Part shown: positions 1-9,474 of the stretch, piece by piece | Layout of the letters: each line of letters starts with the position of its first letter | Numbering within the stretch: position 1 is the first letter of the stretch | Assembly (NCBI RefSeq): GCF_026914285.1 | Contig: NZ_CP113864.1 | Coordinates: 657,501 to 721,500 of the forward strand | DNA: 64,000 bases | Reading direction: 5' to 3' | DNA from: Caldicellulosiruptor naganoensis | GTDB lineage: Bacteria > Bacillota > Thermoanaerobacteria > Caldicellulosiruptorales > Caldicellulosiruptoraceae | Position numbers and translations under genes: made by a program | The notes under the pieces: model-generated | Database searches by the model: none | What the model saw: the letters and a program-made list of their open reading frames with translations, nothing else | What the model was told of the DNA's origin: nothing

Positions 1-47
1 ATGGTTGGGGGCTTGTTGTTGAATCTCTTGTTAGAAGTTTCAAATAA
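1..47 (+). CDS. fliP: FliP, C-terminal end (partial)
   Basis: Only the last 14 complete codons are present, read in frame 3 of the window and ending with TAA at 45-47. The residues GWGLVVESLVRSFK match the usual FliP tail (a DGW motif, a hydrophobic turn, then a terminal SF). FliP forms the core of the flagellar export gate with FliQ and FliR. Its position directly before fliQ supports the call. Frame 1 also stays open to 69, but its peptide does not resemble FliP. Confidence 0.8.
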   Translation, partial: GWGLVVESLVRSFK

Positions 48-70
48 AAAAAAGGTGTGGGAAACTTAAA

Positions 71-340
71 ATGGACACATCGGTTGTTTTAGAGATTGCA
101 AGGCAGGCTATTTTAACAGCATTCTATATCGCAGGGCCAATTTTGATTGTATCTATGATTGTTGGAATAGTTATCTCAATTTTGCAAGCAACAACACAGA
201 TTAATGAACAAACTCTTACGTTTGTGCCAAAACTTATTGCAATTGCACTTTCTCTTTTGATATTTGGACAGTGGATGATCACAAAGGCTGTAGAGTTTAC
301 AAGGTATCTTTTAACAAATATAAATCAATTTGTAAAGTAA
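71..340 (+). CDS. fliQ: Flagellar export gate protein FliQ
   Basis: The 89-aa product has the length and two-helix layout of FliQ, with hydrophobic segments at about residues 15-40 and 48-70. The conserved stretch QATTQINEQTLTFVPK lies between the helices and is the family signature. FliQ packs around FliP and FliR to form the type III export gate in the inner membrane. An AAGGTGTGGG ribosome-binding site lies about 10 bases before the ATG. The gene sits in the canonical order fliP-fliQ-fliR-flhB-flhA and is surely cotranscribed with them. Confidence 0.95.
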   Translation: MDTSVVLEIARQAILTAFYIAGPILIVSMIVGIVISILQATTQINEQTLTFVPKLIAIALSLLIFGQWMITKAVEFTRYLLTNINQFVK

Positions 341-351
341 AGGAATAAAAA

Positions 352-1134
352 ATGGAAGAGGTTTTTGGCTATCTTTTGAATAGTTCATATGTATTTTTTC
401 TCATATTGGCGCGCATGAGTGGAATTTTTATTGCATCGCCCATATTTGGAAGGAGAAACATCCCTGCATATTTCAAAATAGGTTTTGCATTTTTCTTAAG
501 CATTATTGTTATGCTATCCTATAATTTTAGCTATACCATTCCTCAAAATCTCATAGAATTTGTCTTAGAGGTTGCTAAGGAATTTGTTGTTGGACTTGTA
601 ATAGGGTTCATATCATATATGATATTTTCTGCTATTCTTCTTGCAGGGCAAATTATTGACAATGCAATTGGTTTTGGAATGGCAAACGTGATTGATCCCT
701 TAAGTGAGATTCAAGTGCCATTGTTGGGGAACTTTTTATATTTATACATGCTTGTTGTATTCTTTGCAACAGATAATCACCACATTTTGATAAGGGCAGT
801 TGTATATAGTTATAAAATAGTACCATTGGGTTATTCCAGCATTTTACCTCAAATTTCGCAAAAGTTCATAACATTTTTTATAGAGCTCTTTGTAATTGGA
901 ATAGAGATTAGCTTACCTATCTTGATGAGTATGCTTGTAGTTGACATAATACTTGGAATATTGTCAAGAGCAGTGCCACAAATGAATGTGTTTATGGTAG
1001 GGTTGCCAATCAAGATTGCAATCGGATTTTTGGTGCTTGTGATAGTTCTTCCTATTATGAACAAGATGATTTTTGTCTTGCTTGACAAGCTCAGCATCTA
1101 TACATATGAAGCCTTGAGAGGGGGCTTTAAGTGA
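352..1134 (+). CDS. fliR: Flagellar export gate protein FliR
   Basis: The 260-aa, very hydrophobic protein has about six membrane segments, typical of FliR. FliR is a single-copy part of the flagellar type III export gate and contacts FliP, FliQ and FlhB. The start is an ATG 11 bases after fliQ, with an AAAGGAA site just upstream. Its stop overlaps the GTG start of flhB by four bases (GTGA), which implies translational coupling. Membrane topology and gene order carry most of the assignment. Confidence 0.94.
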   Translation: MEEVFGYLLNSSYVFFLILARMSGIFIASPIFGRRNIPAYFKIGFAFFLSIIVMLSYNFSYTIPQNLIEFVLEVAKEFVVGLVIGFISYMIFSAILLAGQIIDNAIGFGMANVIDPLSEIQVPLLGNFLYLYMLVVFFATDNHHILIRAVVYSYKIVPLGYSSILPQISQKFITFFIELFVIGIEISLPILMSMLVVDIILGILSRAVPQMNVFMVGLPIKIAIGFLVLVIVLPIMNKMIFVLLDKLSIYTYEALRGGFK

Positions 1135-2234
1135 GATTAGTTTTTGATATTCAACTGTTTGCGGACACTGCTACCAAGACAGAAAAAGCGACCCCTCGTA
1201 AAAGACAAGAGGCAAGAAAACGCGGAATGGTAGCAAAAAGCAGAGAGGTTACCTCTGCTTTTGTTTTACTTATAAGCGTTCTTATTTTGAAATTTGGTTA
1301 TTCTCTTTTTGTCTATCCGCTAAGAGACTATAGCAAGTACTTTTTTAGCAATTTGAATTATAATATCCAAGATGTAGCTGATGCAAGTAAACTTTTTGCA
1401 AGCATAATAACCATTACATTGAAGCTGGTTCTTCCTTTCTGTCTTGCTGTGATGAGTATAGGGATTTTAGTTGAATGGATGCAGAGTGGTTTTTTAGTTA
1501 CAAGTGAGTCATTAAAAATAAGCTTTCAAAAGATAAATCCTATTGAAGGATTTAAAAGGATATTCTCTGTTAACTCTATAGTTGAACTTATAAAGTCAAT
1601 TCTAAAAATACTAATAATTGGATATACAGGTTATCTATACACAAAGACGTTTGCAAACAAACTACTTGAAATGTATGATATGAGTTTGATTTCGGTAATC
1701 AAGTTCTCCTTTGACTCAGCAATAAACCTCATTTTATGGATGTCAGTAATGTTCTTTGGGTTGGCAGCAATAGATTATGTTTTCCAAAAATTTCAATATG
1801 AAAAGAATCTCATGATGACCAAGGAAGAGCTCAAGGAAGAGTTTAAGCAGACAGAGGGAAATCCACAGATAAAGTCAAGGATAAGAGAAAGGCAGAGAAA
1901 AATTTCTCTTCAGAGGATGTTTCAACAGCTTCCGAAAGCAGATGTTGTGATAACAAACCCTACACACTATGCTGTTGCCCTTTTGTATGAACCAGAAAAG
2001 TTTGATGCGCCAAGGGTGATTGCAAAAGGGAAAGATTACATAGCTCAAAAGATTAAACAGGAAGCAAAAAAGTATGGAATTGAGATTGTGGAGAACGAGG
2101 ACTTAGCCAGAAGCCTTTACAATATGTGCGAGGTTGGTGATTTTATTCCGCCTGAGCTTTATCAGGCAGTGGCAGAAGTTTTGGCATATGTTTACAGTCT
2201 GAAGAACAACTATCAGAAGGTGAATATAAGATGA
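1131..2234 (+). CDS. flhB: Flagellar export switch protein FlhB
   Basis: The 367-aa protein has an N-terminal cytoplasmic tail rich in K and R (ATKTEKATPRKRQEARKRG), four hydrophobic segments, and a C-terminal cytoplasmic domain. The autocleavage motif N276-P-T-H279 is intact. In this family, cleavage between N and P switches export from rod/hook to filament substrates. The start is a GTG overlapping the end of fliR. The 3' end overlaps flhA by four bases (ATGA), so the three genes are translationally coupled. Confidence 0.96.
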   Translation: MRLVFDIQLFADTATKTEKATPRKRQEARKRGMVAKSREVTSAFVLLISVLILKFGYSLFVYPLRDYSKYFFSNLNYNIQDVADASKLFASIITITLKLVLPFCLAVMSIGILVEWMQSGFLVTSESLKISFQKINPIEGFKRIFSVNSIVELIKSILKILIIGYTGYLYTKTFANKLLEMYDMSLISVIKFSFDSAINLILWMSVMFFGLAAIDYVFQKFQYEKNLMMTKEELKEEFKQTEGNPQIKSRIRERQRKISLQRMFQQLPKADVVITNPTHYAVALLYEPEKFDAPRVIAKGKDYIAQKIKQEAKKYGIEIVENEDLARSLYNMCEVGDFIPPELYQAVAEVLAYVYSLKNNYQKVNIR

Positions 2235-4267
2235 ATTTTGGAGGTGCTACAATTTCTATATTTGCAATAGTGATAATCTTGGCTATGATACTTCCTATTC
2301 CGCCAAGCTTGCTTGACATTTTGATAGCTGTAAACCTTGCACTTGCACTTGTTATTTTTCTAAACAGTATAAATATAAAAGAAGCTTTGGACTTTTCTGT
2401 ATTTCCATCGCTTCTTTTGTTTACGACACTGTTCAGGCTCTCTCTAAATATTTCAACAACACGGCAGATATTGACCGGACAAGGAGAGAGTGTAAGAATT
2501 GTATATACATTTGGGAACTTTGTCATTGGTGGTAACATTGTAGTTGGTGTTATAATATTTTTCATAATTATCATCATCCAGTTCATTGTAATAACAAGAG
2601 GTGCAGAAAGAGTTTCAGAGGTTGCAGCAAGGTTTACACTTGATGCTATGCCAGGAAAGCAAATGGCAGTCGATGCTGATTTGAATGCTGGGATTATAAC
2701 CGAAGAAGAGGCGAAAATTCGAAGAAATAAAATACAAAAAGAGGCTGACTTTTACGGTGCAATGGATGGTGCGAGCAAGTTTGTCAAGGGTGATGCAATT
2801 GCTGCTATTTTAATTACATTTATAAATGCACTCGGTGGACTTATAATTGGTGTTGCGATGAGAGGAGAAGATGTCACAGAGGCTATACAGAAGTATCTTT
2901 TGCTTTCTGTTGGTGATGGGATTGCTGCACAAATTCCAGCTCTTTTGATATCAACTGCAACAGGTATTGTGGTAACGAAAGCAGCCGATGAGAGCAAGCT
3001 TTCTGATAACTTAATCCGGCAGCTTTTTGAGTATCATCCAAAAGTGCTCTATACTGTAGGGGGAATTTTAGCGATATTAGCGCTAATTCCTACTATGCCA
3101 AAATTATCTTTGTTTATTTTATCTGGTACCATGATATCAATGGGATTAAGAATGAATTCAAGCTTGAAAAAGCTTGAAACAATGGAGGTTGAAAAAACAG
3201 AGGAAAAGGAAATTGAAGAGCTAAGAAAACCTGAAAATGTAATGAATCTTTTATATGTTGACCCTATTGAGGTTGAATTTGGATACGGTATAATTCCTCT
3301 TGCAGACAAAGACCAAGGTGGAGACCTTCTTGAGCGTGTTGTCATGATAAGAAGACAGCTTGCACTTGAGCTTGGGATAATTGTCCCAACCATTAGACTT
3401 CGAGACAATATTTCTCTAAAACCATATGAATACAAAATAAATATAAAAGGTGTAGAAGTTGCAAGGGCAGAGCTTATGAGCGACAGTCTTCTTGCTATAA
3501 ATCCGGGGTTTGTGACAGAGGAAATACAGGGCATTCCTACAAAAGAGCCTGCCTTTGGCTTAGATGCCATTTGGATACCTTCTTCAATGAAAGAAAAAGC
3601 TGAGATGGCAGGTTATACAGTTGTCGACCTTCCCTCTGTTATAGCAACCCATCTTACCGAGATAATAAGGCGCCATGCGCATGAGCTTTTGACAAGGCAG
3701 GATGTGCAAAAGTTAATTGACAATGTGAAAGAAACAAACCCTGTCCTGGTAGATGAGCTTATTCCAAAGTTGATGACTGTAGGTGAGATACAGAAAGTTT
3801 TAGCAAATCTTTTGAAAGAGCGAATTAGCATAAGAGACATGGTGACAATCTTAGAGACACTTGCTGACTGGGCTCCAACCACAAAGGATGTAGACATCCT
3901 GACTGAGTATGTCAGACAAGCAATGGCAAGGTATATTACAAAGAAATATGTCTCGGGCAATACATTGGAAGCTGTAACACTTTCACCTGAGGTAGAAGAG
4001 ACCATTATGAATTCGATTCAAAAAACTGAACAAGGCAGTTTCATAAATCTTCCTCCAGATTACGTCCAAAAACTCATTAACAATCTTAGCAATATTCTCG
4101 AAAAGCTTTTAAGTACATCTTCACAGCCTATTGTAATCTGTTCACCAATTGTTAGAATTTATTTTAGGAGACTTATTGAAAATATCTTTCCAGATGTTGT
4201 TGTTCTCTCGTATAATGAGATTTTACCAAATGTTCAGATAAAAACTATTGGGATGGTGGAAGTCTGA
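2231..4267 (+). CDS. flhA: Flagellar export protein FlhA
   Basis: The 678-aa length is normal for FlhA. The N-terminal half (about residues 1-310) is a membrane domain with seven to eight hydrophobic segments and the FHIPEP-family stretch around VSEVAARFTLDAMPGKQMAVD. The C-terminal half is the soluble nonameric ring domain that docks export substrates. Its ATG overlaps the flhB stop. It is followed after two bases by flhF, as in many Firmicute fla/che operons. Confidence 0.97.
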   Translation: MNFGGATISIFAIVIILAMILPIPPSLLDILIAVNLALALVIFLNSINIKEALDFSVFPSLLLFTTLFRLSLNISTTRQILTGQGESVRIVYTFGNFVIGGNIVVGVIIFFIIIIIQFIVITRGAERVSEVAARFTLDAMPGKQMAVDADLNAGIITEEEAKIRRNKIQKEADFYGAMDGASKFVKGDAIAAILITFINALGGLIIGVAMRGEDVTEAIQKYLLLSVGDGIAAQIPALLISTATGIVVTKAADESKLSDNLIRQLFEYHPKVLYTVGGILAILALIPTMPKLSLFILSGTMISMGLRMNSSLKKLETMEVEKTEEKEIEELRKPENVMNLLYVDPIEVEFGYGIIPLADKDQGGDLLERVVMIRRQLALELGIIVPTIRLRDNISLKPYEYKINIKGVEVARAELMSDSLLAINPGFVTEEIQGIPTKEPAFGLDAIWIPSSMKEKAEMAGYTVVDLPSVIATHLTEIIRRHAHELLTRQDVQKLIDNVKETNPVLVDELIPKLMTVGEIQKVLANLLKERISIRDMVTILETLADWAPTTKDVDILTEYVRQAMARYITKKYVSGNTLEAVTLSPEVEETIMNSIQKTEQGSFINLPPDYVQKLINNLSNILEKLLSTSSQPIVICSPIVRIYFRRLIENIFPDVVVLSYNEILPNVQIKTIGMVEV

Positions 4268-4269
4268 AA

Positions 4270-5382
4270 ATGAAGATAAAAAGGTATTTGGCGCATGATA
4301 TGCAGGAAGCTCTGATTAGAATAAAAGCAGATTTAGGCAAGGATGCGGTGATTCTTTTTACAAAGAAGGTGAGACAAAAGGGATTATTTGGTTTTTTTAA
4401 AAAACCGCTTATAGAAGTGACTGCAGCCTGCGAGGATGAAAAGTTTATAAAAAAAGAGGAAGAAAACAAAAAAACAGAAAATTTAGCACTTAGTTTTCAG
4501 ATCAGTCAAATAAAAGAGCTTGAAAAGAAGATAGAGTCTTTAGAAAAGACTATAAAGGAGGCTATAAAAGAAACAACTGTACTACCTGAGACAAAAGAAT
4601 CTTCTAAAAAGAATTTTTTGGATGTGATGCGAGAGAATTTGAAAAGAAATGGTGTAGAAGATGAAATCTTAGACGAGCTTTTGTCGAAAGTCAGCAGGGA
4701 CGATTCTATAAATAATATAGTAAACAATATGTACAAAGAAATAAAAAACATGTTAGGAATGCCTTGGAGTTTAAACCTTGCTTCAAAACAACCTCAGGTT
4801 GTGTTTTTTGTAGGACCGACCGGTGTTGGAAAAACAACAACAATTGCCAAAATTGCAGCAAAGCTCATGTTTGAAGAGGGCAAAAAGGTAGGATTTATCA
4901 CAGCTGACACGTATAGAATAGCTGCTGTTGAGCAGCTAAAGACTTACGCTGAGATTATGAACATAAAAACAAAGGTGTGGTACGAGGTAGACGAATATGA
5001 CCAGATCATAAAGAGTTTTGACGACTCTGATATTATACTTGTTGACACAGCAGGAAGAAGTCATAAAAATCAAGAGCATATGGATGAGCTAAAAGCTTTT
5101 GTAAAAAAAGCCAGCCCTGACGAGGTATTTTTGCTTTTGAGTGCTACAACTCAGCCGACCATTTTTAAAGAGATTGTAAACTCATATTCGTTTATAGAAG
5201 ATTATAAAGTCATAATAACAAAGGTTGATGAGGTATCAAATTATGGAAATATACTAAATATCAGACATTACACAAAAAAACCTATTGCCTATGTTACAAC
5301 AGGACAGAATGTTCCAGATGATATACAGCAATTCAACCCAGAGCATTTTGCAAAACTCATAATAGGGAGTAAGGTTTTATGA
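4270..5382 (+). CDS. flhF: SRP-like GTPase FlhF
   Basis: The 370-aa protein has a basic, lysine-rich N-terminal region (about 1-150, partly coiled coil) and a C-terminal SRP-type GTPase domain. The P-loop GPTGVGKT lies at residues 182-189. DTYRIAAVEQLKTYA and DTAGRSHKN are the following G-domain motifs. FlhF sets number and position of flagella and works with FlhG, which is encoded next with a four-base overlap. The guanine-specificity motif reads TKVD, as expected for the family. Confidence 0.96.
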   Translation: MKIKRYLAHDMQEALIRIKADLGKDAVILFTKKVRQKGLFGFFKKPLIEVTAACEDEKFIKKEEENKKTENLALSFQISQIKELEKKIESLEKTIKEAIKETTVLPETKESSKKNFLDVMRENLKRNGVEDEILDELLSKVSRDDSINNIVNNMYKEIKNMLGMPWSLNLASKQPQVVFFVGPTGVGKTTTIAKIAAKLMFEEGKKVGFITADTYRIAAVEQLKTYAEIMNIKTKVWYEVDEYDQIIKSFDDSDIILVDTAGRSHKNQEHMDELKAFVKKASPDEVFLLLSATTQPTIFKEIVNSYSFIEDYKVIITKVDEVSNYGNILNIRHYTKKPIAYVTTGQNVPDDIQQFNPEHFAKLIIGSKVL

Positions 5383-6275
5383 GAGACCAGGCACAAGGCT
5401 TGAGGAATCTTGTCAAGAAAGCAAATACTTTTGAAAAGCAGATCCAAGATTTAAATAATAGCTCAAGAGTGGTTACAATTACAAGTGGGAAGGGTGGAGT
5501 TGGCAAGACTAATCTGACTGTAAATTTAGCTATTGCTTTGAAAAAACTAGGTATTAATGTATTGATAATAGATGCAGATTTAGGGCTTTCAAATGTTGAA
5601 GTACTTCTTGGAACATCGCCAAAATATACTGTTAAAGATGTGTTAGAAGGAAAAAGAGAGATAATGTCAATAGTTGAAGAAGGACCAAATGGAATTAAAT
5701 TTATCTCTGGTGGTTCAGGAATTGTTGATCTTGCTAATTTGGACGAGGAAAGGCTTTTGAGGCTAATTGAGTGTGCAGAAACCATCAATAAGTACTTTGA
5801 TATTGTACTGGTTGATACTGGTGCTGGCATTTCTAAAAATGTAATGGAATTTGTGATGATGTCTGATGAGGTAATTGTAATCACAACGCCTGAGCCAACT
5901 TCAATAACTGATGCATATGCCATAATAAAAGCTATAATTGTGAGAGATTTTGACCACAAAATATATATTTTGGTAAATAGAGTACAAAATTCTAAAGAAG
6001 CTGAAGAGATTTTTTACAGGTTAAGTGGGGTTATAAAAAGATTTTTGCAAAGGGAAGTACAATATATAGGATATATAGAGGAAAATGTCATTGTATCAAA
6101 ATCTGTTATCAAGCAGGTACCATTTATGATATCGTATGAAAAGAGTAGTGTCTCAAAGCAGGTCGAAAGCATTGCAAAAAAGCTTGTCTATGACACAGAT
6201 ACCTTAGAGAAAGATTCTCAAAGGGGTTTTGCAAGATTCATAGAAAACATCATCAAAAAGTTTAAGGAGCAATAA
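5379..6275 (+). CDS. flhG: Flagellar number regulator FlhG (MinD-like ATPase)
   Basis: The 298-aa MinD/ParA-type ATPase has the deviant Walker A motif GKGGVGKT at residues 37-44. A second motif, VLVDTGAGISKNV, contains the Walker B aspartate. The N-terminal segment (RDQAQGLRNLVKK) resembles the FlhG DQAxxLR motif that stimulates the FlhF GTPase. The gene overlaps flhF by four bases. The C-terminal end carries a basic, amphipathic stretch (FARFIENIIKKFKEQ) that could bind membrane. Also called ylxH or fleN in other species. Confidence 0.94.
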   Translation: MRDQAQGLRNLVKKANTFEKQIQDLNNSSRVVTITSGKGGVGKTNLTVNLAIALKKLGINVLIIDADLGLSNVEVLLGTSPKYTVKDVLEGKREIMSIVEEGPNGIKFISGGSGIVDLANLDEERLLRLIECAETINKYFDIVLVDTGAGISKNVMEFVMMSDEVIVITTPEPTSITDAYAIIKAIIVRDFDHKIYILVNRVQNSKEAEEIFYRLSGVIKRFLQREVQYIGYIEENVIVSKSVIKQVPFMISYEKSSVSKQVESIAKKLVYDTDTLEKDSQRGFARFIENIIKKFKEQ

Positions 6276-6294
6276 TAAAAAGAGGGGGCTTTTT

Positions 6295-6984
6295 ATGCAA
6301 AGAATTTTTAAAGAGGGAGATAAGATTCAAATTGTCAAAATAGACAGGCGTACCTGGGAAGAAAAGGATGTGCAGTATGTCTCCAAAATTGCCGATATAA
6401 AAGATGAATATTTTTATATATTCACACCTATAAGAGAAGGCATATACGCGACATTTTACATTGACGAAATTGTAAGGATATACAAGGTAATGCCAGATGG
6501 TGTATGGATGTTTGATGGCGTAATTGAAGATAGATTCAGAGAGCCAGAATACATGATAAAAGTCAGACAAATATCTGACATTTGGAAGATTCAAAGACGA
6601 ATGTTTTTCAGACTGCCTATAAACTTAGATATATTTGTAAAATTGTTAGATTCTCAAGAAGGTGAAGTAAATGGAGGTCTCCAAAACGGCTTTTCAGAGG
6701 GAAAAATAGTAAAGGCACTGACAAAGGATATCAGTGGTGGAGGGGTTTGTTTTTTAACTCAAGAAGAATTTAATATACATGACATTATATTGACAAAAAT
6801 TCCTATTGAGAATGAAGAGCTTGTATTAAAAGCTCAAATCTTAAGGAAAGAGAGAATAGAACATCACATTTATAGATTCATGTATGGCTCCAAATTTATA
6901 GAGGCAAAACAAAATGAGATAGACAAGATTGTAAGATTTATATTCAAAGAGCAACAAAGGATGAGGCGAAAAGGACTTTTATAA
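6295..6984 (+). CDS. PilZ-domain protein, YcgR-type flagellar brake
   Basis: The 229-aa protein has the two-domain YcgR layout: an N-terminal split-barrel (about 1-95) and a C-terminal PilZ domain. The c-di-GMP binding residues are visible as QRRMFFR (the RxxxR motif) near residue 100 and KDISGGGVCF (D/NxSxxG) near 143. Binding of c-di-GMP to this family slows flagellar rotation or alters adhesion. It sits between flhG and cheA, the usual location in Clostridia-type fla/che operons. An AGAGGGGG ribosome site precedes the ATG. Confidence 0.88.
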   Translation: MQRIFKEGDKIQIVKIDRRTWEEKDVQYVSKIADIKDEYFYIFTPIREGIYATFYIDEIVRIYKVMPDGVWMFDGVIEDRFREPEYMIKVRQISDIWKIQRRMFFRLPINLDIFVKLLDSQEGEVNGGLQNGFSEGKIVKALTKDISGGGVCFLTQEEFNIHDIILTKIPIENEELVLKAQILRKERIEHHIYRFMYGSKFIEAKQNEIDKIVRFIFKEQQRMRRKGLL

Positions 6985-7020
6985 AGAATTTTATAGCCAA
7001 AAGAAGGAGTGATGAAGGTT

Positions 7021-9021
7021 ATGGATATGTCTCAGTATTTAGGAATGTTTATCGAAGAGGCAAGAGATCACATTCAGAGTTTAAACGACAATATGTTGAA
7101 ATTAGAGGAAAACCCAGATAATTTGCAACTTATCAATGAGATTTTCAGGTCTGCTCATACTTTAAAAGGTATGGCTGGTACAATGGGATTTGTAAATATG
7201 CAAAAACTTACCCATGCAATGGAAAATGTTTTGGCTGCAGCACGAGACGGAAAACTTAAGATTAACAGTAATATAATGGATGTACTTTTTAAAACTGTTG
7301 ATGCATTAGAAGAATATTTAGATGTAATTGTCGCGACAGGAAGTGAAGGAACAGAACAAAATATTGGGCTTGTGAACAGTTTAAATAGTATTTTAGGCAA
7401 ACCTCAAGAACAAACAGGTGTGGAGGGTAAAAAAGTAAGTATTTCATTAGAATACGATGAGTTTGTTATGAGAGCGATTGAAAGAGCTCATTCTCAGGGA
7501 TTTAATGTTTATAAATTAGATGTTGAATTGGATCCAAACTGTCTTTTAAAGTCTGCAAGGGCTTATCTTGTCTTCAAGGCGGTTGAAGAATTAGGCGAGA
7601 TAATCCATTCAAAACCACCTGTTCAGGATATTGAAGACGAGAAGTTTGACTTTGAATTTAGTATTACAATTGTTAGCAAGGAGCCCCTTGAAAAAATAAG
7701 AGAGAGAATACTGTCTATTTCAGAGATAAGAGAAGTAAAAGGCACGGAGATTAAAGAGACTAAAGATGTGACAGCAACGGAGTCTCAGCAGGAAGTAACA
7801 AAGGGACAGGAGGCTCAAAGTACAGAGACTGTTAAGGTTGTGCGTGAACAAAAGCAAGCAGTAACTAAAAAGACAAGTCAGACAGTGAGGGTTGACATAG
7901 AAAGATTAGATGTTTTGATGAACCTGGTTAGCGAGCTTATAATTATAAAAAGCAGGATTGAGGGGTTAGCCAAAAGGTATAATGGTAGACAATTCGAAGA
8001 ATCCATAGAGTACTTAGAGAGGATTACAACAAGCCTTCACGACGCTGTAATGAAAGTGAGAATGGTGCCTGTTGAAAGGGTATTTTCAAGATTCCCAAGA
8101 ATGATGAGAGATTTGGCAAGAGAACTTGGAAAAGAATTTGAGCTTGTTATGTCTGGTGAGGATACAGAAATTGACAGAACTATTGTTGATGAGCTTGGCG
8201 ACCCTCTAATTCACCTTTTGAGAAATGCAGCAGATCATGGGATAGAAGACCCAGAAGAGAGAGTGAGAAACGGCAAGCCAAGAAGTGGGCTTATAAAACT
8301 TTCTGCTTACCATGATGGTAACAATGTTGTGATCGAGGTTGAAGATGACGGCAAGGGCATTGATATAGAAAAGGTAAAGAAAAAGGCTATTGAAAAAGGA
8401 CTTTTGAAAGAAGACCAGTTGGACTTGTCTGACCAAGAGGTTATAGATTTTCTGTTTTTACCAAGTTTTTCAACAAAGGACAAAGTTACAAACCTCTCAG
8501 GAAGAGGTGTGGGGCTTGATGTTGTCAAGACCAAGATTGAGCAGCTTGGTGGGATGATCGAGGTAAACACAGAAAAAGGCAAGGGTACAAGGTTTGTAAT
8601 AAGACTTCCTTTAACACTGGCTATAATTCAAGCATTGCTGGTAACTGTAGCTGATGAGATTTATGCAATTCCTATTGCTTCAATAAAGGAGATAATAGAT
8701 ATTGCAAAAGAGGATATCAAGACTGTGCAAAAAGGCAGAGAGATAATTATGCTCAGAAATCAGGTCATTCCTATAAAATACCTACATAAGATTGTTGGGC
8801 GGGATATTGACCTTGACAAGAAAAAATACACAGTTGTGATAGTAAAGCGTGGTGAAAAACTGACGGGAATTATAGTAGACAAGCTTTTAGGTCAGCAAGA
8901 TATTGTTATAAAATCACTTGGGAAATATTTAGAAGGAATTAAGCTTGTGTCTGGTGCAACAATATTGGGAGATGGGTCTGTTGCTATGATACTTGACCCC
9001 AACGTGTTGGCGGCAGTATAA
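7021..9021 (+). CDS. cheA: Chemotaxis histidine kinase CheA
   Basis: The 666-aa protein has all CheA modules: P1 HPt with phospho-acceptor H46 in HTLKGMAGTMGF, a P2-like region, dimerisation helices, the ATPase domain (N-box LLRNAADHG, G1 VEDDGKGID, G2 GRGVGLDVVK) and a C-terminal CheW-like P5 domain. I chose the ATG at 7021, 11 bases after AAGGAG. GTG 7009 and ATG 7012 lie on or against that site. It starts a cheA-cheW-cheC-cheD block. No cheY or receptor gene is in the window. Confidence 0.96.
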   Translation: MDMSQYLGMFIEEARDHIQSLNDNMLKLEENPDNLQLINEIFRSAHTLKGMAGTMGFVNMQKLTHAMENVLAAARDGKLKINSNIMDVLFKTVDALEEYLDVIVATGSEGTEQNIGLVNSLNSILGKPQEQTGVEGKKVSISLEYDEFVMRAIERAHSQGFNVYKLDVELDPNCLLKSARAYLVFKAVEELGEIIHSKPPVQDIEDEKFDFEFSITIVSKEPLEKIRERILSISEIREVKGTEIKETKDVTATESQQEVTKGQEAQSTETVKVVREQKQAVTKKTSQTVRVDIERLDVLMNLVSELIIIKSRIEGLAKRYNGRQFEESIEYLERITTSLHDAVMKVRMVPVERVFSRFPRMMRDLARELGKEFELVMSGEDTEIDRTIVDELGDPLIHLLRNAADHGIEDPEERVRNGKPRSGLIKLSAYHDGNNVVIEVEDDGKGIDIEKVKKKAIEKGLLKEDQLDLSDQEVIDFLFLPSFSTKDKVTNLSGRGVGLDVVKTKIEQLGGMIEVNTEKGKGTRFVIRLPLTLAIIQALLVTVADEIYAIPIASIKEIIDIAKEDIKTVQKGREIIMLRNQVIPIKYLHKIVGRDIDLDKKKYTVVIVKRGEKLTGIIVDKLLGQQDIVIKSLGKYLEGIKLVSGATILGDGSVAMILDPNVLAAV

Positions 9022-9046
9022 AAGGAAGATAGAGGTGAGATGAAAT

Positions 9047-9469
9047 ATGGAACAGTATCTTATTTTCAGGTTAGCGGATGAATACTATGGACTTTTGGTA
9101 AGCTTTATAGAGAATATTGAGAAAATGATGCCGATCACGCGAGTGCCAAATACTAAAGAGTATATAAAAGGTGTTATAAACCTGCGCGGTGAGATTGTAC
9201 CTGTAATTGACCTGCGAGAGAAGATAGGAGTTCCCAAAGAAGAGTTTGGCGATGAGACAAGGATTTTAATTGTCAACTGGAAAAACGAGTTTAAAGTAGG
9301 GTTGATAATTGATGAGGTTTTAGATGTTGTATATCTTAGCAAAGAGGACGTTGATTCTGCAACGAAAGATAGGAATGAATTTAGTTTTACAATCGCAAAG
9401 TACAACAATATGTTAATAAACATAATAAACTTGGAAGATGTTTTGTTTAAAAAAGCTGAGGAGGGCTAA
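9047..9469 (+). CDS. cheW: Chemotaxis adaptor CheW (first copy)
   Basis: The 140-aa single-domain CheW contains the conserved GVINLRGEIVPVIDLREKIG segment at about residues 43-62. CheW links chemoreceptors to the CheA P5 domain. It begins 25 bases after cheA and ends five bases before cheC. A second, distinct cheW lies at 47043-47489, so this genome carries at least two CheW types. Confidence 0.95.
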   Translation: MEQYLIFRLADEYYGLLVSFIENIEKMMPITRVPNTKEYIKGVINLRGEIVPVIDLREKIGVPKEEFGDETRILIVNWKNEFKVGLIIDEVLDVVYLSKEDVDSATKDRNEFSFTIAKYNNMLINIINLEDVLFKKAEEG

Positions 9470-9474
9470 TTTTT

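Noticed and set aside
1-69. Frame-1 peptide from the first ATG ending at 69
   Set aside because: Its sequence does not resemble FliP, whereas frame 3 gives the exact FliP-type tail ending at 47.
2143-2586. Long open frames on the minus strand over flhA, secA, groEL and others
   Set aside because: They lie fully inside well-recognised genes on the other strand, have no ribosome sites and show no family resemblance.
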